Assembly (NCBI GenBank): GCA_963922205.1
Contig: CAWUHX010000011.1
Coordinates: forward strand, 1,477,749 to 1,541,748
Direction: 5' to 3'
Source: Romanomermis culicivorax
Taxonomy: Eukaryota > Nematoda > Enoplea > Mermithida > Mermithidae
DNA length: 64,000 bases
A program made the position numbers and the translations under genes. The notes under the pieces were generated by a model. That model was not told where the DNA came from, searched no databases, and saw only the letters and a list, made by a program, of their open reading frames with translations. This document shows, piece by piece, positions 23,777-35,561 of the stretch; position 1 is the first letter of the stretch; each line of letters starts with the position of its first letter.

Positions 23777-26434
23777 TCACTTAGTCCAAAAATGAGGAAA
23801 TTTACAAAAATTATGTTTAAAAACATGCTTATCATATACTACACGAATTTTTTTCAAGGTTTCACAGGTAACAACTTTACGATCTTGTTGACATCCAATA
23901 GGAAGACTGTGTACAATAAAAGTTAACTTTTTTCAAAGCGTCTGATGACAAAGTGATACCATGAACCTTAATACGTGATGGTATTGGTCGATAGATGGAC
24001 TGTACAGTCTGTAAGCATAATTTTTAGGTCCTCTACTAACAAATTTGGTAATGTAAGATCCAATACCATATCCACATAATTCATCCGTCATTTTGCCCAA
24101 GCACCATCCTGTACCTACTTGATATTGTTGCTTATCAATTGTTGACAAGTACATAATACTATCTGTATCAAAATACAATACTCTACTTTTTGATCATTCA
24201 ATGTAGGAATATAACTTTAGTCGAGCCTGAGCTGTCGTATAAGCTGCTATAACGGCGTTAGTATTCCCCATAACCTCGGCAAAATCATCATGCTGACAAT
24301 AGGTCATTGACTCCATTTGCTTATTGATTAGTCTAATATTTTTAATAACATTGACAACATGCATTACGAGTTCAAAATATTCTTTAGGTGCATTGTGGAT
24401 AATAGTCTTATCCATATTGTTTTGCTGACCAAACTAAAAAACATAAAATAATTAAATAAAATACAAAAACTATGCAAAGTTACCTTTCCCCAGAAAGAAT
24501 TTAGCATTAATTTCGCCAAAGCCCTCTTTCCAGGATTTTTTGAAATTTTTGATGGATCCAATGAAATATTCTCGCAACTGTAGACCTCAATTTTGTATTC
24601 ACGTTTTTGCTCATCTGTCTGAGCTCTAGCAGGGTAACCTTAACTCTCCTATAAAAATTACTATCAAATTCCATCATATTTTCATAACATAAAACTTACT
24701 AGTTTTATTTTCATAAAAGTGTTGATGTATTGTGTGAATAAACCACCATCAGGATTTTTGGTTGGATGACATTGCTCAATGTTATGGTAATGCCAAACTT
24801 CAAAAATCTTGAGGATCTAAAACACAAAATGAAAATATCTGTATACAAAAAGCAAATTATTACAGTAACAATAAACCTAATATCCTTTCTCTAAGGCTTT
24901 GTATAATTCTATTGCTATCCATATACCATCTAATGCTCGATCTTGGTCATAGTGATCACAGGTGGCCTTTTGCAAAGTATGCATACAAGTTTTACATAAA
25001 GGGAACAACAGTTTACCACCATGCCAATATGATAGAACAGGGTGTGAGAGATTGCAAATGGGTAAAACCGTACATTTGATCAATCCTTCATAAGGTTGGG
25101 AAGTTGAGCTGACCTCTTCAAAACCTTCCATAAAGATTTTTGGATGACCTGTGGGGTATTCCCCATATTTGTTGATGAATGGGTATAAACTGCACACATC
25201 TAGGTAATTAATCTTTTCTGCAGGTGTTCCATCTTCATTGTACTTAATTTTGTGATACAGTTTTACAGCATTAGTGCAACCACCAAAGAAAGCTAAAAAC
25301 AACAAAACTTTTGACAAAATGAAAAAGAACATTCTTGAAATTTTACCTTCTCAAGGGTTTATAGGTTCAGGTATTTCAACTGTAGCAAAAAATGTTTTCA
25401 TTCCAGGAATTGAAGGAAGTTGTTGTAACAGATCGCATTTCCACATTTCAACTACTCTATGACCAATTGATTGAAGTTCCATAGCACGGTTAAATGTGTG
25501 TTCATATGCATGGTTGCTTTTGTATTGTTATCAGCTGTTAACTGATGTCTATTTTTCATACATTTGGGGCAACCTTGCCAATAACAACCATCAAATTCAT
25601 AAACAGTTGTTCCTTCAACAAACAGGTAGATATTAAAATTTCAAAATTTTTGATAAAATTATCTGATAAACCATCGACCTTGTATTTTCCAATTTGAACT
25701 TCACCACCCTTAAGTATATGTCAAATATACAGTTTTTCATTTTTATAGGATAGTCATTTTAACCATTTTAAGGTGATAACAGACTGTCTTTCTTCTTTAC
25801 CATAACCTTTGTATGGTATTACTCCAATACTCTTTGGTTTCAAAAATTAATGTCAGAAAAGAAGATTACAAGCACTGGCAATGGTTATTGATTTTTCAAA
25901 AGGATCAACATCTGTTTCCTCAATGAAAATATCCCTAAATTTCATACAACACTGTCGTGAAACCTGTACATTGCTACGACAGTAATCAAGTAATTCAATC
26001 TCAAAGTTAAACTGACACCCCTAAACAAGGACACACTTCTGAATGCAAAACTTTTATACTTTTTGCAAACTTACTGCTTCAAGCTTTCCATTATACCAAT
26101 CCAGAAATGTGGCACGAGCTGCAGGTTTCATAGCATTGTAACCCTACATGTCTGGTGAAGGATAGGGTCCAATATATCTATAATTTTCCTTTCTAATAAA
26201 GAAATGCGGGAAATATCCTCTACATATTTCACTTATCCCAAATGTTTTGGGTAGAGTGGCTAAAGGCATTGGAAGAAAGTTCAGAGAATCAATAATTTTT
26301 ATTGATCCTACTTTGATACACATCAATTCTAAGCCTGAAAAATAAATAAATAAATAAATGAATGAATGAAAATGAAAAAACTATAAAACAATTTGCTAAT
26401 TTACCCTAATTAATGATATTTAGTTTATAATGAC
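23777..26434 (-). pseudogene. DNA polymerase B, 3' part of Polinton-L, inverted (fossil)
   Basis: Reads on the minus strand and matches the catalytic half of the R polymerase. It contains palm motif A (LDVCSLYPFINKYGEYP), motif B (KLMLNSFWGK) and motif C (YFDTDS), with short introns. Its upstream edge is exactly where the 5' part stops at 22806, allowing for the 6-bp duplication, so the two are one gene split by T and then turned round. It is broken, with several breaks. Confidence 0.85.
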
Positions 26435-27045
26435 AGTAGTATAGAGACCCCCCCTTAAGCATAGAATTGTACCTAAACCTGTAGAAAACATAGGCAAAAA
26501 AGACATGACGGAAAAAACAAGCTTCAGGCACTACACACAAAACATAGCCGGCCTTCTTCCAACTACTATGTTGTCATTTTTCTGGTCAGAAAGAAGCATG
26601 ATGTCACACCAGGGCTAGAAAGAAAAAACTTGCCAAAACTTGCCTCACCCACATCTTCATCAAAACTTGAGACAATGTGACGTATATGGTACTTTTCCAA
26701 ATCAGCTCAATTAGATCTATCCATTACTACCCAACATGACCCATTTAGGATGAAAGCCTAAATTTAGAGCGGGACTCTACTGTTTGTGCTCTTAATTTTT
26801 ACACACTGCGGCTGCCTGATTGCCACGCCTGTTGGGGGGAGGGAAGTTCGCCTAGCTAATAAAGCTCAAGCTGCTGCTTCAAGCTTTATATAGCTAGCCT
26901 AAATAGGAAAGTCATGCGATATATCGGCAGAAATTGTGTAGTCATTTGCACTGATGCCAGGATCAGTCCCAGCGCCAGCTGCAGGGAGGCTAGTACACAT
27001 GTGGCGCCAGTACTTTCATAGAAAGTACCCACAGTAAATGTTGTT
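26435..27045 (+). repeat. Polinton-T terminal repeat, second copy
   Basis: Same sequence as 22807-23420 in the same present orientation; the two would have been inverted before the local inversion. It is flanked on the left by AATGAC, the complement of GTCATT. Confidence 0.75.
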
Positions 27046-27159
27046 TTACTTTTTTCTAGTATAGTTGTGGTCCCAAGTGGCCTCATTCTTCATCCAATTT
27101 TTCATTCTTTTCACTGGTGGAGGATCAACATCCAATTCTCTGTATCTACCTCTGAACAT
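27046..27159 (-). CDS. Small basic frame of Polinton-T
   Basis: 37 residues starting MFRGRYRELDVDPPPVKRMK and ending NYTRKK. The amino-acid make-up looks coding rather than random. It starts directly inside the terminal repeat and could be a small protein or the first exon of a lost gene. No family is recognised. Confidence 0.35.
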   Translation of the reverse strand: MFRGRYRELDVDPPPVKRMKNWMKNEATWDHNYTRKK

Positions 27160-27178
27160 AATTACACACAGCATAATG

Positions 27179-30100
27179 CGAGGGCTTAGTGCAACAACCG
27201 ACTAACTCACAAAATGTTGTTTTCGAGTAAATAGCATTTTAATGTTTGAATTTGTATGTAAATTCGGCAAATTATCGAATTTTCGGCATATTGAGGATTA
27301 TCTAACAAACACTGTATGCCAAATTCAGCTCTATGATCTATTTTTGATGTCGACACTCGCATGACGAGCTAATGCACATAGTCGGTTGTTGCACACAGCT
27401 TCATGTTGGGAAAGAAGTGACTATCTACATTTCTATATAAATTCAAACAGAATAATTCGGTCAGATCAAGTTTATTAATGATTTTCAACGATAGTTCGAA
27501 TTGTAATATATGACTGTTCGATTTTGTTCATTCATCGTCATCACTTTCACTGAGATTCGAAGGTTCCCCTGCCACATTTTTGGACCGCGCTGACACGGGT
27601 AAATCGCTGTAGAATTGGTGAAAATCACTGGGAATCAGGCTATCATGCGTTTCAGTCGCCTGATGATGTTTAAAATTTAAAAATTAAAAAAGTAATTGGA
27701 ATTCCAACTGTTACTCACTTTACACAAACTCAGCAAATCTTCTTTTTTGGCGGTCGAAATTGGCAAATGGTGCGTGTAAGCTTTCTGCAATAAAGCAAAT
27801 GACAGCTTCAACGGGCGGCCAGTTGAATAACGAATATCTATAATACGGTATTCTTCATCAAAATTCGACTTGACTTGAATTGTGCCCGGTTTTGATTTTT
27901 TGTATTTAAAAGCCACAACCTTCGTCCAATTGACTGTTTGGCCTTTTATAGTGCAAAACTGTAAACATTCAAGTAAACTACTGGTCTAAATTTGGGCACC
28001 GTTAATGTCTTTCGTTCGATTTTGCATTATATTCGCAGCTAAACACTTCAAGTCTAGAAAATCTGAGTACTTAAGCAAATGAACATCGTACGGTTTTTTT
28101 TGTCGCGCCATTGCCATAACATCAGCCCATTGATAGATGGTGTAAATGTTCCGCCGTTTTTTCACATGTTCAATAGCCGAGTGCATTGAATCGCACTCCA
28201 TTTGAGTGTGGCCTTTGACAAGAAACTTGTGTTCGATTGTTTCTATTGGTAATTCGTTGACAGCAATGGTAAAAGCAGCTGCAACATACTGGTTTCTATT
28301 CTGACCAGCGCAGTTGTCAGAAAAGAGACTGATGCTTTTGACCTGAATTGAAAAGTGTATACTGTAATCATTTGTGAGGTCTTATGAAATAGTATAAAAG
28401 AACTAACAGATGTCGGCAAAGTTTTCAAATAATTTATCAAACAGGTGCCGATCTCAATTGCTCCTCGACGTCCATTTGTTTCGTCCCATAAAAAACAGAA
28501 TGCATTTTTAAAAGCACCTTCGTAAACTGTCAGATTGTAGCAAGTCAGTTTCCGTTTGTAATAAAACTGCGACACTTGAGAACACGGTACAGTCAGGACA
28601 CTTTGCAAATCAAATGTGGCAGTGCAAAATGTTGGGTCTTTCAAGGCACGCTGCTTGTCGAGTGATTTTTCTGTTTGTGCTCGATTTTTCATTGTAACAT
28701 GGCATTCAAATAGATCCTGAATATTTACAATGTTGACCGATTGAATTGTTGCGAAACAATATTATTATGTTACTTTGTTGCTTTCAGTTGTACGATTTGT
28801 TGCTTTCAGTTGTACGAATTTCACACTGATCTTTGCGTGGCTTGAATTCAGACAAATTGAACTCCCGGCAAAATACATCCGGGTAGACATATTCAGAAAC
28901 TGGCGTATGCCCGAGTTGTTCACATTCGACGAGATAAAGCTGGTAGATTTTTGGAATAGAGGTACCGATTTCTGTATACTGCCGTTTTGAGTCACGTCGA
29001 CAATAATGACTCTCCATCTTCGGGATTTTTTCGATGTGGGCACGAACTTGCTCAAGTTGTTCTTTAGGCGTTTTGTTGTGCGGAATACGAATCATTTGAG
29101 TGTTTGGATTCGAATAAACACCATTACTCGAGTGCAATAAGGCCGTATCAATTGGCGAGTGACCAATGTTCAATGTTGACATGAAAAAAGTTTTGCATAC
29201 TCGGACTTTGTCGTTGTTTTTCTTCAGGTAGAAAACTCTGAAAATTTTTTAATTGTCAGGATGTACAAATATTTTTCAGGGATGGCAAATCATGAATACC
29301 TTGTAAACTTTCGCCTGCTACTACTAGCTTCAGTGGTTTTTCGTTTTGTTTCTCGTTGAACAACATGACTGATTAAAAAATCTTTCTGACGAACATCACT
29401 GCCCAGATTCCAAAAGCTGCTGCAAATTACTCGTCTTTCTTTGTCGGTGAAAGAAGAACATTTTTCACGGCATTTGTCGCTACAACGTTGTTTTGGTTCC
29501 CTGGCGTCAACATTTTTACCACGGGAGCTAACATAGGACTGCACAGATGCACGTTTACGTTTTCTGATGTTTCGTTTCCATTGATTTTCTGATTTTTTAT
29601 GCCAGCGAGACCCGCGATCTTTGAAAATGGTGCGTCTAATTTGAGTACATCAGTAATTATATCTTATTAACTCACCAGTTGGAGCTTCATTCTCGTCGAC
29701 GTTGTCAGCGATCCTGTTGGGGCCTTCTACTTCGCTTGAAATATTGCTATTTGATTCTAAACATGAATAATAAATTTAGTACTCTCAAATTTACATGCAC
29801 CGATAAATTTATACAACACCTGATTCATCACCAGACATAGCGTAATCACTCGGAACAAAGTCAGGATCACATTCCTCTGATTCAGAATCTTGACTAGTTG
29901 GACTACGACTTGTGGCCGATGGTTGGAATGATAAAGGTGGTTGTCCAACCATTCTTTTATTACATGTACTTCCTTTTTGCATTGCTTAAAAACAAGAAGT
30001 TGCAATGTTGGAATAAATACAAACTGAGCAAAGCAAAATATTTTACATACCAGATTTCACAGTTGCCAAATTTTCATCGGATGAGGCATCACTTTCAGTA

Positions 30101-30614
30101 CCAGATTCATCACCAATTATCTTTTCAAGGCACTTTTGGGCAGTAAATATTTTGAACTTTAAAGCTATTCAAAAAACCACTTAAATAAATTTAATTGTTA
30201 TTTTAATTAGGAAGTGAAGTATAACAAAAGGAAAGAGAAATATTTTGCTTTGAAAAACAAGACAAGTTCATTATAAAGTTTATTTCAACATTGAACAAAA
30301 TACATCTAAACCGACTAAATCTAAATTATTCTAAATCTTGTTGTACCACAACCGACTATTTGACACTTAGTCGTTTGTTGTCCTGAAATATATTGCAACA
30401 ACCGACTAAGTGTAACATAGTTGATTGTTGCGCTGAAAATATTGTTAAATTGTAGTTAGTCGAAAGTTGTCCTTTGTATAGCACAACAATGATGCAATAT
30501 TGAAGATAGGCGATTGTTGCACTAGGAAAAGAACACAACAAGCTTATAAACGGTATACATAACTTCATTTTGGAAAAAATGTAAGTTAGTCGGTTGTTGC
30601 ACTAAGCCCTCGAA
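27179..30614 (-). mobile_element. DDE transposon with 4-bp target duplication
   Basis: About 3.4 kb. Terminal repeats are CGAGGGCTTAGTGCAACAAC (continuing CGACTAACT) and its complement. It is flanked by AATG on both sides (27175-27178 and 30615-30618). The core TAGTCGGTTGTTGCAC recurs several times inside both ends (27365-27395; 30345-30600), probably as transposase binding sites. It carries a multi-exon transposase on the minus strand. A 4-bp duplication would fit Sola, but the superfamily is not certain. Confidence 0.85.
27690..30140 (-). CDS. Transposase of the 3.4-kb DDE element
   Basis: Multi-exon gene. The first exons (about 30140-29690) are acidic. Next comes a basic, cysteine-bearing segment (29640-29290; CSDKCREKCSSFTDKERR, FWNLGSDVRQKDFL), a segment with FFMSTLNIGHSPIDTALL and ESHYCRRDSKRQYTEI (29182-28810), and the catalytic part: FDLQSVLTVPCSQVSQFYYK (28617-28560), FSDNCAGQNRNQY (about 28330-28290) and GHTQMECDSMHSAIEHVKK (about 28215-28160). 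D, D and E in these three blocks are the likely catalytic residues. A final exon lies at 27916-27720. A 21-bp tandem repeat at 28779-28822 shifts the frame near KDQCEI, so this copy may be inactive. The same protein type is widespread in insects and other invertebrates. Confidence 0.75.
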
Positions 30615-30740
30615 TGCACAGAATGCACAGGAGTTTTCCCACATAAGTTGCAAAGCTCCATTTTAGAGAATGAATGTTTCACCTATTGACTTCATATATT
30701 TATACCAGTGGGTAGTACTGTAATTGAATCATACTAGTAC

Positions 30741-31265
30741 TTACTCATGAACTTTGAAAACTGACAAGTAACTCTTTGAAGTTTTTTTGTAGTTCATTAT
30801 AGGTTTTGCACCTGTAATAATAATCTTGTCATTATGGAAAATCAATGCACATAAGTCCTGATTGTTAATTGTATATTTGAGTGCAGGAAATAATTCACGA
30901 GAATAATCACATTGACACCTATGAGTGTTATAGAATTCCTCAACATTTATACAGTGATCTAAGGCATATGACCTGACAACATTGCACATTCTAAATTTCC
31001 TGGGTCTTGGCCGATAGCCATGTTTGAGAAGTATTTTTGTAGTGTAATCTATACTTTTCACAGCCTGCTGAGTTGCCTTAATACCCACACATACAACCTT
31101 GCCATTTTTGTACAACACTAGACAACATTTTGTATCATGAAGGTGCCAAATTAGTGACTGCAATTTTCCCATTGTCAGTTTAGAATCATCCAATTTTTTA
31201 ACAAGTGAGTGGAGATTGAGTCAGCAGCCAAGTTCAGCAGTTACAGTAATATTTTGTACTTGCAT
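30741..31265 (-). pseudogene. TBP-like protein of Polinton-T (fossil)
   Basis: About 175 residues that follow the TATA-binding-protein core through both direct repeats. Repeat 1 has NITVTAELGC, LNLHSLVKKL and CLVLYKNGKVVCVGIK, with a helix ending ILLKHGY. Repeat 2 has FRMCNVVRSYALDHCINVEE, RELFPALKYTI and LCALIFHNDKIIITGAK. Eukaryotic TBP has IFSSGKMVCTGAK, ELFPGLIYR and LIFVSGKVVLTGAK at these places. It starts 2 nt after the end of the penton-like gene, so it belonged to the element's late block. TBP binds the TATA box and nucleates transcription; here it might have directed the element's own promoters (inference). It is broken, with about one break, and the rest reads open. Confidence 0.8.
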
Positions 31266-31267
31266 TT

Positions 31268-32047
31268 TCAGAATAAGCTTTGCTTTCTAAGGTGTAACTT
31301 CACAATTGTTTTACCAGTGACAAATTTTATGGGTTTGTCTTGATCTGATCTAATTGAAACTTCAATAGAATCAATATCTTTTATGAGTGCAGGCACATAG
31401 TGAAGAGCTATATATATCTTATCCATAATGTCACTAAAAGCTCCCTCTATATTAATAATACCAAGGAGGGGCTAAAATATCACCAGCAATCTGTTGTTCC
31501 ATGATGTTACAATGAACATACATGTCATCAAGACCAGCCTTCATTTCAGCAGGGAGTGCAGCAGCAATTTTCATTTTTTCAGATGTAGTTGTTTCTAGTT
31601 GTGATTTTTCAAAGCCCAATAGATACAGTAAAGGATCACTTAATTTTATGCTCTTGATTGTAGTCAAGTTCACTTTCAGAACCACCACTCTGGCTAATCT
31701 CCTATACAAAAATTCAATAAACTCATTATATGGAACTTTTTCCTGTTCGCTCAACAACCTGATAGATTGTTGAATAGCTTCAATTAAATCTATGACAGAT
31801 TCATACCTCGTAGAAGGTACTTGTAGTAGTTGCCTAGTATTTGTCTGAAGATCATAAAATTTTATTACACTATCACTAGGTGTTATATTGAACCACCTAT
31901 TAGGGTAGATGAATTCACAAAGTGCACATTCTCATTCACCCTGCAAAATAAATCTATGACGCAACCTGATATTAAAATTTGAAGCAGAGTTATTTGGATC
32001 ACTCTGAGCATTGCTCAGTAATGTTACATAAAACTGTGAAAAATCCA
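31268..32047 (-). pseudogene. Penton-like minor capsid protein (T, fossil)
   Basis: About 260 residues. It starts MDFSQFYVTLLSNAQSDPNN, continues CALCEFIYPNRWFNI, and has MYVHCNIMEQQIAGDILAP and GKTIVKLHL near the end. This is the same plan as the family-1 penton protein (FYVYCNIIENQIVGNTLA; GNVIVKLHF) but much diverged, showing that T is another Polinton lineage. It is followed after 2 nt by the TBP-like gene. It is broken, with about two or three breaks. Confidence 0.75.
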
Positions 32048-32096
32048 TTTTTCAATATGTCATTAGGGTGGAAACTAACTTTTATATTCTGTTGAG

Positions 32097-32239
32097 CTGG
32101 TCATACAAAAATGCATCATCATATATGGGTGTATTTGTTTTAAAGAGACTGTTGATGAAGCCAGTGACAAATTCATCAGCATAGTCTTGTTCCAAACTAG
32201 CAGCAATATCTCTCCAAGTTAATTTTCAATTTTGTCATA
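32097..32239 (-). pseudogene. Small unknown gene remnant (T, fossil)
   Basis: A coding-looking stretch of about 45 residues on the minus strand (WRDIAASLEQDYADEFVTGF, then FKTNTPIYDDAFLYDQLN) between the penton-like gene and the polymerase start. No family is recognised. It is broken. Confidence 0.4.
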
Positions 32240-32290
32240 TTAGTGAATGGTTGGATTTATATTTTTATAATTATGTTTATTCGTATAATG

Positions 32291-35200
32291 GAAAGCAAAA
32301 AGGATTTGATTTGTGATACATGTGCAAAGGCTTTCACTAATAAGGAAAGTGTCAGGCAACATATTGATTGGAATCATATTGGATTGAAATATCCATGCCC
32401 GCAGTGCATGGCTGTGTACTCACAGAAGAGGAGTCTTTCAAATCACTTTTAGAAGAACCATACAACATCAAGATGTCAGATTTGCAACATGGATTTTATT
32501 AATCAAAATATGTTATTATCAGAGAAACACTGCCATAAATGTTTATTGATCAAGCCACAGCTCAATGGATCAGTGGATATTATCGATCATAAGAAAATAG
32601 ACACCAAAAATTGGCAACCAATTTTGGAAGACCCAGAAGTACCAGACAATTTGAGTGAATATTCATCGGAACTTCATGAAGAGATTTCAAATTATTGGTG
32701 ATTGATCCGCACTCAAAAGTCGATCTCAAATTTGTTGGATCACACTTATAACTATCGATTGTGTACCTTTCAAGGTAATTTTGAATTAATGTTAACTGAC
32801 ATATAGGTGATGGAAAAACTGTGTTTTAAAGTTGATGCAGCCATTGGGTGCATACCAAAAAAACAAAGAAACGGAAGAGTTAAAATACTGGTATGCCTGT
32901 CAAAATAACTACACACTCCTAGAAAATCCTCAGCTTATAAAAAATGAAGAAGATATGAAAAAAGGGTCCATGCAACAAATGGATATGGAAGAAAAATTTA
33001 CCAGGCCTTATACAAAGTGGCACCTGGCAGCTATTACAAATGTGGAGTTTTATGTAATACCTCAAGTCAACTTTGTGGGGGGATGTATTGGTTTCAAATT
33101 ACCAAAACAAATTGCCCACCAACATCACAATATACTTGGAATGACACAAGACAGACAAAGAATTAAGTTTAATGACAATCTGTACCTTTTTCGTTGCTTA
33201 GTCCAAGAATTGGTGGGTGATTTTGAAGATAGAAATTTTGTTTATCAGAGCTTCCTCTAGTAGTGTACAAAAAAATCAATAACTCCAACTCTTAATCAGT
33301 TTAATGGCGTACTATTCAGTGATTTAGATTTATTAAAGAACCTTTTTGACGTTGAAATACAAGTTTTTCATACAAATGATTGAGGAGAAACAACTTGCTG
33401 GAAAAATGTCATCAGAAAAAGAAAGCATTTACTTAATTTAGATGTTTCATTAACTGAAATTGGACAGACACACTTTGCTTACATTGTCAACCTAAATCAA
33501 TATTGAAAGAGGTATGGCTGTCTTGGGTGTGGAAGATTGTTCAAAAAAAGTGAACGCCTAGATGATCATACCAAAAATCACTATAACAATGGTCAAACAA
33601 GGCACAAATTCCCTGGTGGCACATATCAAGTACAGAAAACAATATTTGAACAGTAAGAAATTTTGGATATTAACATTCCAACTGCAGAACATTATTGCCC
33701 TTTCATGGCTGTTTTTGATTTTGAATCCCTGCTAAAGTGTAGTAAGAGGCAAATATCAGACAAACTGGAATACATTGCAGTGCATGTTCCAGTATCTTGC
33801 TCAATTTGCACCAACATTCCTGGATTTGAGCCCATCTGTTTTATCAAAAATGACCAAGATATTCTTGTCCAAAAGATGCTAGATAATTAAGAGCAAGTGA
33901 GCCTGAAACAAGGTGAAATTTTGTTGGACAAATTTTCCTTCATCTTTGAAATGCTAGGAGATAAGACCAAAGAATGTGAAAAAGTCATTGCTGGCCTGAA
34001 AGCTGTGAGGAAGGATTGTCATCCGGAAAAAGGTCATTTGAACTATATTTTGTGTCTAGAAGGAAAGCTCTCCAGGTACTGCAACCAGCTTGCTTGCTTA
34101 GGTTTCAACTCAGGCAAATATGACATTAACTTAATCAAACGTAACTTATTTCCAATGCTTGTTCAAAAAGCCAGAATGGATGAAAAAGTACCTTGGCCAA
34201 AGGGCATTCTTAGGAATGGTATTTATCTTTGTCTAACTACAGATCAATTAAAATTCCTAGATGCCTGCCTCTACACAGCTCCTGCTTTCAGCCTAAATGC
34301 ATTCATGAGAGCATACAAAGCCACATTAACAAAAGCAAAATTTCCTTATGAATATTTGGACTGCTATGAAAAGCTGAATGACATCCATCTACCACCAATC
34401 GAAAATTTTTTCAGCTTATTACGAAAAGAGAACATTAGCCTAGAAGAATATAAAATGTGCCAGCAGTACTGGACTGAACAAAATATGGAAACCATGTTCG
34501 ACTACTTCAGGTTTTATAATCTAAGAGATGTGATTCCTTTCCTGGAGGCCTGTTTCAGCGTGTCAAAAATATGCTGGTCCAATTTTAGCATTGACATTTT
34601 CCATGAAGCAATGTCTTTGCCTGGAGTCACTGAAAGATGTATTTTCAATAATATACCAGGAACCAGCTTTGCATTGTTCAATGACAAATCTAAGCATACC
34701 ATGCACTGAAGGTGAGCATGCAGGGTGGTTTGGCAATGGTAATGACATGTTTAGCAGTGAAAGATCAAACATACATACAAAATAATCCGGAAAAAATTGT
34801 AAAATCAATCTTCAATGCATTATATTTATGGGCTCAATGAACGCCAACCCCAAGGGGACACTTTGATCAATGGCTCCCAACAAATCACAAGAGTTTCAAA
34901 AAAGTCATTTCATCACAATCAGCATCCATTGAATAGCTTGAACAAGAAGGCATCAAAATTGGTCATGCTATGCAGCATTTGGGTAATGGGTCAGAAAAGC
35001 ATGTTGGATTCAGATATTTACCTATTGATGGATTTTGTCAGGCGACCAATACTGTTTATGAGTTCTGCAGTTGTTACTGGCATTGCCATAACTGTAGAAT
35101 CAGCCAAAAGGGAACTAGAGACCAAATTCAAGCATCAGCATGGATAAATGAAAAAGAAGCATACATAAAATCACTGAGTTTCAGATTGATAACCATTCGG

Positions 35201-35561
35201 GAATGCCAGTGGTACTCGCTAAGGGCTGCTTACATTGAAAAGAACAAAAATGATTTTTCGGAGATTTTATGATAAGAAATTTGCCACATACAGCTGAATG
35301 GATGGAGCCATTCTGGATGGGTCAGTATTTGGCTTTGCAAAGATTGATATTTCGACCCCTGAGTGTTTGAAATCAAAATATGCTGACTCTCCACCCATTA
35401 TAAAACATGCAGAAGTTGGCAGAGAAGATATTGGCGAGCACATGAAACAGTATGCACAAGATACTGATCAGTTAAAAAAGCCCCGATCCTGTTTGATGAG
35501 CAGCTACTGCGGAAGGGATATTGCGTTATCAACACCCATGATACAATTTCTGCTTAATCAA
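32291..35561 (+). pseudogene. DNA polymerase B with N-terminal zinc fingers (T, truncated fossil)
   Basis: It begins MESKKDLICDTCAKAFTNKE with two C2H2-type fingers (C-x2-C ... H-x4-H, then CPQCMAVYSQKRSLSNHF). A domain with AYQKNKE and PYTKWHLAAITNVEFYVIPQ follows. Next is the exonuclease domain (MAVFDFESLLKCS; ACLGFNSGKYDINLIKRNLF) and the start of the polymerase domain (YLPIDGFCQATNTVYEFCSC; EVGREDIGEHMKQYAQDT). It ends at 35561 where family-1 polymerase sequence in reverse orientation begins, so the catalytic palm motifs are missing. It is broken, with roughly eight to ten breaks. It is divergent from the penton-side genes across only about 50 bp. Confidence 0.8.

Larger units (their letters stand above)
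26435..35561. mobile_element. Polinton-T, second lineage, remaining body (fossil)
   Basis: Runs from its terminal repeat at 26435 through a small frame (27046-27159), an inserted DDE transposon, TBP-like, penton-like and small genes on the minus strand, and a divergent polymerase on the plus strand cut off at 35561. Packaging ATPase, integrase, protease and major capsid genes are not seen in what remains. It is broken, with about a dozen breaks, and incomplete. It is younger than Polinton-L, into which it inserted. Confidence 0.7.

Noticed and set aside
30741-31265. Treating the TBP-like gene as the host's TBP
   Set aside because: It is far more diverged from animal TBP than expected for a host gene, has no introns and sits 2 nt behind a capsid gene in the same direction.
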